19,827 bases of DNA, taken from assembly GCA_937910975.1 (NCBI GenBank), contig CALEMZ010000045.1, positions 1 through 19,827 on the forward strand, in the 5' to 3' direction. Source of the DNA: an uncultured Pseudorhodobacter sp. (GTDB lineage: Bacteria > Pseudomonadota > Alphaproteobacteria > Rhodobacterales > Rhodobacteraceae). Under the pieces are notes generated by a model. It was not told the origin of the DNA and ran no database searches. It worked only from the letters and a program-made list of their open reading frames with translations. Position numbers and translations under genes: made by a program. Shown one piece after another: positions 15,039 through 19,827 of this stretch. The first letter of the stretch is position 1. Each line of letters begins with the position of its first letter.

Positions 15039-15938
15039 ATGACCGACCACATCACAACCCACCAAGCCGAAGAAGACGCCCGCAACGACGCAATTCTCAT
15101 CTGGCTCAACGGCAAACTTCTGCCGCGCGCGCAGGCGTTGGTTTCTGTCTATGACAGCGGATTTATGCTCGGCGATGGCGTCTGGGAGGGGTTGCGCCTC
15201 TACAATGGCAAATGGTCCTTCGCGGAAGAGCATCTCGACCGATTGTTTGAGGCGGCCAAGGCCATCGACCTTGATATTGGCCTCACCCAGGAACAGCTCT
15301 TTTCCGCCTTGTCAGAGACACAAACGGCCAATGAAATGACCACCGATGCCCATGCCCGCCTCATGGTCACACGCGGCGTCAAAACCCGGCCTTTTCAGCA
15401 CCCCAGCCTCTCGCGCTCTGGGCCTACGATTGCCATTATCATGGAGCATTCGCGCCCAAAAATTCCGCGCCCGATCCGCCTTGCCACCGTCCCCCATCTG
15501 CGCGGCCTGCCGATGACGCAAGACCCAAAGCTCAACTCCCACTCCAAGCTCAACTGTATTCTCGCCTGCATTGCAGCCGAAAAGGCCGGCGCGGACGAGG
15601 CGCTGATGCTTGATGTGCATGGCTTTGTGAACACCACCAACGCCTGCAACTTCTTTATCGTGAAAAAAGGTGCGGTCTGGACCAGCACCGGTGATTATTG
15701 CATGAACGGCATCACCCGCCAAAAGGTCATCGACCTGTGCCGCGCCAATGACATCCCGGTGTTTGAGCGTAACTTTTCCCTCGTCGACACCTATTCCGCC
15801 GACGAAGCCTTCCTTACCGGCACATTCGGCGCGCAAACCCCCGTCAGTCAGATCGACGGGCGCACAATTGGTTCTGGCGAGATGGGCCCAGTCACAACCC
15901 GGCTGCGCGCGCTTTATAAAGCCCTTGTAGGCGCCTGA
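15039..15938 (+). CDS. Fold-type IV PLP aminotransferase (class IV; BCAT/D-amino-acid aminotransferase superfamily)
   Basis: The class IV fold is clear: W-L-N-G-K-L-L-P-R near residues 22-30, G-D-G-V-W-E-G-L-R-L-Y at 45-55 (R53 matches the PLP-phosphate arginine) and E-E-H-L-D-R-L at 63-69. The Schiff-base lysine is most likely K164 in D-P-K-L-N-S-H. The usual glutamate facing the PLP pyridine nitrogen is replaced: where relatives have S-E-T-N-A-T-N, this protein reads N-T-T-N-A-C-N, with T199 at the glutamate position. The C-terminus has T-G-T-F-G and G-P-V-T-T-R. A GAGGGG ribosome-binding site lies just upstream. Amino donor and acceptor are unknown, so ilvE is not assigned. A sulfotransferase-like gene follows after 45 bases, probably in one operon. 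Confidence 0.85.
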   Translation: MTDHITTHQAEEDARNDAILIWLNGKLLPRAQALVSVYDSGFMLGDGVWEGLRLYNGKWSFAEEHLDRLFEAAKAIDLDIGLTQEQLFSALSETQTANEMTTDAHARLMVTRGVKTRPFQHPSLSRSGPTIAIIMEHSRPKIPRPIRLATVPHLRGLPMTQDPKLNSHSKLNCILACIAAEKAGADEALMLDVHGFVNTTNACNFFIVKKGAVWTSTGDYCMNGITRQKVIDLCRANDIPVFERNFSLVDTYSADEAFLTGTFGAQTPVSQIDGRTIGSGEMGPVTTRLRALYKALVGA

Positions 15939-15971
15939 TTTCATCTTTTCCCAAATACTCAATTTCCTAGA

Positions 15972-16001
15972 GCGGAGCGTAGAATGGCGGAGCCCAGAAT
16001 G
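15972..16001 (+). repeat. Tandem 15-bp duplication carrying ribosome-binding site plus ATG
   Basis: Two adjacent 15-base units, GCGGAGCGTAGAATG (15972-15986) and GCGGAGCCCAGAATG (15987-16001), match at 13 of 15 positions. Each holds GGAG seven bases before an ATG, and the two ATGs are in the same frame five codons apart. The gene downstream therefore has two equivalent starts. Confidence 0.75.
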
Positions 16002-16721
16002 AAGATCGCCATGTGGTCCGGCCCGCGGAACCTATCGACCGCCATGATGTACAGCTTCGCAGCCAGAGGCGATTGCGCGGTGGTGGATGAGCCGTTCTAT
16101 GCAGCCTATCTGGCGCAATCAGGGGTCGTTCATCCAATGAGCGCCGAAATCCGCGCAAGCCAGCCTAATGATCCGGCGCAAGTCGCCGCTGCCATAACAG
16201 GCTCTAACCCGGCAGAAAAACCAATTTTCTACCAAAAACACATGACACATCACATGCTGCCGGGAATGGACCTGTCATGGATGGCGGCCTGCGAAAATGT
16301 CTTCCTCATCCGCCACCCCGCCCGCGTCATCGCCTCCTACGCCCGCAAACGCGAAGGGCCAACGCTGGAGGATATCGGCTTTCCCCAACAGGCGGTGCTT
16401 TTTGAACGTGAAGCCCGGCGCCTCGGGCGCAGCCCCCTTGTGATTGACAGCTTCGACATCCGCGCCAATCCCGCCGGGATGCTCAATAAGCTCTGCTCTG
16501 CGTTGGGCATCCCCTACACGGATAAAATGCTGCACTGGCCCGCAGGTGGCCATGCGTCCGATGGCGTCTGGGCCTCGCATTGGTACGGTGCCGTACACCG
16601 TTCCACTGGGTTTGAGGCCGTCGAAGGCCCGCTGCCAGAGTTGACGGGGGTATATGCAGATCTGGTTGCGGAAGCGCTGCCCTTTTACGATCAGTTGCGC
16701 CCCGCAGCCCTAAAGCCATAA
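15984..16721 (+). CDS. Sulfotransferase-like P-loop protein, partner of the upstream aminotransferase
   Basis: The N-terminus M-W-S-G-P-R-N-L-S-T-A-M-M at residues 10-22 matches the 5'-phosphosulfate-binding loop of the P-loop sulfotransferase fold. L-I-R-H-P-A-R-V-I-A-S-Y at 108-119 matches the 3'-phosphate-binding segment. Other conserved-looking stretches are V-V-D-E-P-F-Y-A-A-Y and D-G-V-W-A-S-H-W-Y near 193-201, followed by H-R-S-T-G-F. At 245 residues it is compact, with no membrane segment or signal peptide. PAPS use and the acceptor are not demonstrable. Starts at 15984 and 15999 are equally supported because the ribosome-binding site and ATG are duplicated. It lies 45 bases after the aminotransferase; plants carry similar domains fused to a class IV aminotransferase, which supports a shared function. 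Confidence 0.75.
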   Translation: MAEPRMKIAMWSGPRNLSTAMMYSFAARGDCAVVDEPFYAAYLAQSGVVHPMSAEIRASQPNDPAQVAAAITGSNPAEKPIFYQKHMTHHMLPGMDLSWMAACENVFLIRHPARVIASYARKREGPTLEDIGFPQQAVLFEREARRLGRSPLVIDSFDIRANPAGMLNKLCSALGIPYTDKMLHWPAGGHASDGVWASHWYGAVHRSTGFEAVEGPLPELTGVYADLVAEALPFYDQLRPAALKP

Positions 16722-16764
16722 AACCCCGCTGGCGTGTCTTTATGTATTTAAGGCAGATTAGAAA

Positions 16765-16797
16765 CTGGAAAGCCTAAGTATTACAGAGGCTTTCCAG
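16765..16797 (-). terminator. Perfect 11-bp hairpin after argG, probable terminator
   Basis: CTGGAAAGCCT (16765-16775) and AGGCTTTCCAG (16787-16797) are exact inverted repeats around an 11-base loop. They lie between the converging sulfotransferase-like gene and argG, 17 bases past the argG stop. Read on the minus strand the stem is followed by TTTCTAATCT, a weak U-run; on the plus strand CGTTCG follows, so termination of argG is the better supported role. Confidence 0.7.
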
Positions 16798-16814
16798 CGT
16801 TCGCGCGGGCCAAT

Positions 16815-18056
16815 TCAGCCCTTTACGCGAGAGTTTCGTGTCGATATCAGTTTCAAGCGCAGCGCGTTCAGGTGGATGAACCCAGCCGCATCCTTTTGAT
16901 CGTATGCTCCCGCATCGTCCTCAAACGTGACGTGAGCTTCCGAATAAAGCGAATGCTCCGACCAGCGGCCCACACAGCTTGCCATGCCCTTGTAAAGCTT
17001 CAGCCGCACCGTGCCTGAAACATGTTCCTGAGACTTGTCGATCAAAGCCTGCAGCATCTCCCGCTCCGGGCTGAACCAGAAGCCGTTGTAAATCAGCTCT
17101 GCATAGCGCGGCATGAGGCTGTCTTTCAGGTGGCCCGAACCGGCGTCCAGCGTGATTTGTTCGATCCCGCGATGCGCCTCCAGCAGTATCGTCCCGCCGG
17201 GGGTTTCATAAATCCCGCGCGACTTCATGCCAATAAAGCGGTTTTCCACGAAATCCAGCCGCCCGACCCCGTGCTTGCCACCCAACTCGTTGAGCTTGGT
17301 CAGAATCGTCGCGGGCGACATCGCCTCGCCATTGATCGCGACCGCGTCGCCCTTTTCAAAGGCGATTTCAACATACTCTGGCGTATTCGGAGCATCTTCT
17401 GGGCTAACTGTCCGCTGATACACATATTCCGGGGCCTGCTCTGCCGGGTTTTCCAGCGCCTTGCCCTCTGAGGAGGTGTGCAACAGGTTCGCATCCACTG
17501 AGAACGGCGCCTCGCCGCGCTTGTCCTTGGCGATCGGGATCTGGTTGGCCTCTGCGAATTCCATCAGCTTGGTCCGGCTTGTCAGATCCCATTCCCGCCA
17601 CGGCGCGATCACCCGGATGCCTGGGTCCAGCGCATAGGCCGAAAGTTCGAACCGGACCTGATCGTTGCCCTTGCCTGTCGCGCCATGGGCCACCGCATCG
17701 GCCCCATGTTCATGCGCCAGCTCCACCAACCGCTTGGAGATCAACGGTCGCGCGATGGAGGTGCCGAGCAAGTACAGCCCTTCATACAAAGCGTTCGCCC
17801 GGAACATCGGGAAAACGAAATCCCGTACGAATTCCTCGCGCACGTCCTCAATGTGAATGTTCTCCGGCTTGATGCCCAAAAGCACCGCTTTCGCGCGCGC
17901 GGGTTCCAGCTCCTCGCCCTGGCCCAGATCGGCGGTGAAGGTTATGACCTCACAGCCGTATTCGGTTTGCAGCCATTTCAGGATGATCGATGTATCAAGT
18001 CCGCCGGAATAGGCGAGGACAACTTTCTTGGGCGCAGATGCTTTTGCGGCTGACAT
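16815..18056 (-). CDS. argG: Argininosuccinate synthase
   Basis: ArgG joins citrulline and aspartate using ATP to make argininosuccinate, the penultimate step of arginine synthesis in the cytosol. The N-terminal ATP-binding loop is A-Y-S-G-G-L-D-T-S-I-I-L, followed by the family block C-E-V-I-T-F-T-A-D-L-G-Q-G-E-E. H-G-A-T-G-K-G-N-D-Q-V-R-F-E and the S-V-D-A-N-L-L-H block bind substrates. At 413 residues from ATG 18056 it is normal. The start is fixed by GGAGAG 7 bases upstream; the frame stays open 55 codons farther but that extension is unlike the family. It is divergent from ilvA across about 180 bases and is followed by a hairpin terminator. No ARG box could be assigned. Confidence 0.96.
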   Translation of the reverse strand: MSAAKASAPKKVVLAYSGGLDTSIILKWLQTEYGCEVITFTADLGQGEELEPARAKAVLLGIKPENIHIEDVREEFVRDFVFPMFRANALYEGLYLLGTSIARPLISKRLVELAHEHGADAVAHGATGKGNDQVRFELSAYALDPGIRVIAPWREWDLTSRTKLMEFAEANQIPIAKDKRGEAPFSVDANLLHTSSEGKALENPAEQAPEYVYQRTVSPEDAPNTPEYVEIAFEKGDAVAINGEAMSPATILTKLNELGGKHGVGRLDFVENRFIGMKSRGIYETPGGTILLEAHRGIEQITLDAGSGHLKDSLMPRYAELIYNGFWFSPEREMLQALIDKSQEHVSGTVRLKLYKGMASCVGRWSEHSLYSEAHVTFEDDAGAYDQKDAAGFIHLNALRLKLISTRNSRVKG

Positions 18057-18237
18057 GGGTCTCTCCTTCGCGATTTCCCCGCGATTACTGGTAAACCTAA
18101 GCAAGAGCAAGCGGTGGGAGGCCTGAATCGGGCTCGGGCAGAGCTTTCGCGGCGGTCTCTGTTGAGAATGGCGCTTGGGCAGGCGTTTCGGGCGTGGCCT
18201 AGCTTGTCTTTTGCGAGCCAATCAGTCTAATCGGCGT

Positions 18238-19485
18238 ATGAAAGATTTCAACCAAGCCGCCCGCCAAGCGACCACTGTGCTGCGCGATCTTTTTGATCCG
18301 ACGCCTTTGCAGCGCAATGACCACCTTTCAGCGCGCTATGGGGCTGATATCTGGTTAAAGCGTGAAGATCTGGCCCCCGTCCGATCCTACAAGATCCGGG
18401 GTGCGGTGAATGCGATGCGTAAGGTGCGTGCTGCCAATCCGACGCAAGAGCGGTTTGTCTGTGCCAGCGCGGGCAACCATGCGCAGGGCGTGGCCTATGC
18501 CTGCCGCCATTTTGGCGTGCGCGGAACCATCTTCATGCCGGTTACAACGCCCCAGCAAAAGATCGAAAAAACCCGAATTTTTGGTGGCGATAGTGTCGAT
18601 ATCGTGCTGACTGGTGACTATTTTGACCAGACGCTTGCGGCAGCGCAAAAGTTCTGCATCGAGAAAGAAGCGCATTTTTTATCGCCGTTTGATGACCCGG
18701 ACGTGATCGAAGGGCAAGCAAGCGTTGCGGTTGAGATACTGGAGCAGCTTGGTAAGGCGCCGGATATGGTCGTGCTGCCGGTTGGCGGCGGCGGTCTTGC
18801 CTCTGGCGTCACTGGATTTATGCGCAAGGAGTGCCCGGGTACGCGTTTTCGGTTTGTGGAGCCTTTGGGTGGCGCGAGTCTGACGGCGGCGCTGGCGCAT
18901 GGCGGGCCGGTGACAATTGGCAAGGTGAACTCTTTTGTCGATGGTGCAGCGGTGGCGCGGCTGGGAAGCTGTACCTATGAGATGTTGAAATGGGTTGACC
19001 CTTCTGATGTGCTGCTGGCACCTGAGGACCGCATTTGCGTCACGATGCTTGAGATGCTGAACGTAGAAGGCATCGTGCTGGAGCCGGCCGGCGCGCTTTC
19101 GGTGGATGTGTTGCCAAGTCTGGCGGCTCAGATCCTTGGGAAAACGGTGGTTTGCGTGACTTCGGGTGGGAACTTTGATTTTGAGCGGCTGCCCGAGGTA
19201 AAGGAGCGCGCCCAGCGGTATGCCGGGTTGAAGAAGTATTTCATTTTGCGGATGCCGCAACGCCCCGGGGCGCTGCGAGAGTTCTTGATGATGTTGGGGC
19301 CGGAAGACGATATTGCCCGGTTTGAATACCTCAAGAAATCAGCACGGAACTTTGGTTCGGTGTTGATAGGCATTGAAACCAAGAGCGCTGACAGCTTCAA
19401 GCATCTGTTCGCCAACATGGAAAGCGCAGGCTTTAGCTACCGTGATATAACAGCAGATGAGGCCTTGGCAGAGTTTTTGATCTAG
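18238..19485 (+). CDS. ilvA: Threonine ammonia-lyase (threonine dehydratase), ACT-like C-terminal domain
   Basis: IlvA deaminates threonine to 2-oxobutanoate with PLP, the first committed step of isoleucine synthesis. The PLP lysine is K52 in V-R-S-Y-K-I-R-G-A, with substrate and cofactor motifs A-S-A-G-N-H-A-Q-G-V-A and the glycine loop P-V-G-G-G-G-L-A-S-G. After the catalytic domain, residues from about 337 (F-I-L-R-M-P-Q-R-P-G-A-L-R-E-F-L) form one ACT-like regulatory domain. At 415 residues this is the short, single-domain type, shorter than E. coli IlvA. Feedback inhibition by isoleucine is expected from the family. ATG 18238 gives the normal N-terminus but its ribosome-binding site is weak. 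It converges with the Hpt gene, leaving 2 bases. Confidence 0.93.
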   Translation: MKDFNQAARQATTVLRDLFDPTPLQRNDHLSARYGADIWLKREDLAPVRSYKIRGAVNAMRKVRAANPTQERFVCASAGNHAQGVAYACRHFGVRGTIFMPVTTPQQKIEKTRIFGGDSVDIVLTGDYFDQTLAAAQKFCIEKEAHFLSPFDDPDVIEGQASVAVEILEQLGKAPDMVVLPVGGGGLASGVTGFMRKECPGTRFRFVEPLGGASLTAALAHGGPVTIGKVNSFVDGAAVARLGSCTYEMLKWVDPSDVLLAPEDRICVTMLEMLNVEGIVLEPAGALSVDVLPSLAAQILGKTVVCVTSGGNFDFERLPEVKERAQRYAGLKKYFILRMPQRPGALREFLMMLGPEDDIARFEYLKKSARNFGSVLIGIETKSADSFKHLFANMESAGFSYRDITADEALAEFLI

Positions 19486-19487
19486 GG

Positions 19488-19820
19488 CTAAGCGGCATCT
19501 TCGGCCTTTTCACCCGCGGCGAAGGCCCGCTTTGAGCGCTCGTAAGCGGTGACCACGGCTTCCAGATTAACCGTTTCAGCTCGGCCCCTTGCGGCTTCTT
19601 TTTCACCAATCTGGCACAACTCTGCCAATTTTCTGAACCCAAGATTCAGCGCACTTCCTTTGAGGAAATGCAAAGCGGCCTCAACCTCCTCAGGTGCAAG
19701 ACCGTTGCCGATGTTTTTTGCAACCTCGTCGGCCTCGTCTAAAAACAAGTCAACCACCTCAGCGAAGTCGTCCTCGCCGATCTCGTCTCGCAGCTCGCGC
19801 ACACGTATCCAATCAATCAT
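19488..19820 (-). CDS. Hpt-domain histidine phosphotransfer protein (possibly cut by the window edge)
   Basis: The phosphotransfer signature L-H-F-L-K-G-S-A-L-N-L-G-F contains the phospho-accepting histidine (H51 from ATG 19820) and is flanked by acidic helices typical of the four-helix Hpt bundle. Such proteins pass phosphate between hybrid sensor kinases and response regulators in the cytosol. From ATG 19820 it has 110 residues and is a single domain. GTG 19826 is another possible start, and the sequence ends one base later, so an N-terminal extension cannot be excluded and the ribosome-binding site is not visible. The C-terminal K-R-A-F-A-A-G-E-K-A tail is charged. No kinase or regulator partner is in the window. 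Confidence 0.8.
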   Translation of the reverse strand: MIDWIRVRELRDEIGEDDFAEVVDLFLDEADEVAKNIGNGLAPEEVEAALHFLKGSALNLGFRKLAELCQIGEKEAARGRAETVNLEAVVTAYERSKRAFAAGEKAEDAA

Positions 19821-19827
19821 TGCCACC

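Noticed and set aside
15312..15962. Minus-strand open frame of about 216 codons inside the aminotransferase gene
   Set aside because: It lies opposite conserved aminotransferase motifs and resembles no family.
18057..18221. N-terminal extension of argG by 55 codons
   Set aside because: The extension is basic and proline-rich, unlike ArgG, and a good ribosome-binding site (GGAGAG) precedes ATG 18056.
18057..18237. Promoters or ARG-box type operators between argG and ilvA
   Set aside because: Only weak -35/-10-like matches on either strand; nothing good enough to assign.

Overview
The window reads as a chromosomal segment, close to the replication origin, from an alphaproteobacterium of the Rhodobacterales (Rhodobacteraceae/Roseobacter type). 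The basis is the gene order mnmE-mnmG-rsmG-parA-parB, then rph/rdgB/hemW facing hrcA-grpE, then mutS, together with three parS sites and G/C-rich intergenic repeats ending in a 'GGATA(C/T)TTT'-like box. The lineage is an inference from protein sequence and synteny. No database search was possible.

Positions 1-4365 (+): the 3' end of mnmE, then mnmG, rsmG, parA and parB, tightly packed with overlapping or nearly overlapping ends. MnmE and MnmG jointly modify tRNA wobble uridine, RsmG methylates 16S rRNA, and ParA/ParB segregate the chromosome. Two perfect 16-bp parS palindromes lie inside the 5' ends of mnmG and rsmG. A third site with one mismatch covers the rdgB stop and the hemW start.

Positions 4376-6874 (-): rph-rdgB-hemW form a compact cluster for RNA 3'-end trimming, nucleotide-pool cleaning and a radical-SAM heme chaperone. 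Divergent from it, hrcA-grpE (6994-8661, +) encode a heat-shock repressor and the DnaK nucleotide-exchange factor. They end in a G/C hairpin facing the end of mutS (8729-11365, -).

Positions 11513-13944 (+): a GT61-family glycosyltransferase followed by an orphan fragment matching only the C-terminal part of an NADP-malic enzyme (MaeB/Tme). Malic enzyme is a usual divergent neighbour of mutS in alphaproteobacteria, so this looks like a locus where the malic-enzyme gene was mostly lost and a glycosyltransferase gene now occupies the gap.

Positions 14069-16721 (+): a ribokinase-like sugar kinase, a fold-type IV PLP aminotransferase and a small sulfotransferase-like P-loop protein. The last two resemble, in adjacent separate genes, the two halves of the plant 'branched-chain aminotransferase-like' fusion proteins. 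The aminotransferase lacks the usual glutamate at the PLP pyridine-nitrogen position. This pair is the best candidate here for an undescribed functional system.

Positions 16815-19827: argG (-) with a strong hairpin behind it, divergent from ilvA (+), and at the right edge a small Hpt-domain phosphotransfer protein (-). No tRNA, rRNA, CRISPR array, insertion sequence or prophage was recognised. No gene-free stretch exceeds 300 bases; the largest gaps are about 180 bp (argG/ilvA) and 147 bp (mutS/GT61).
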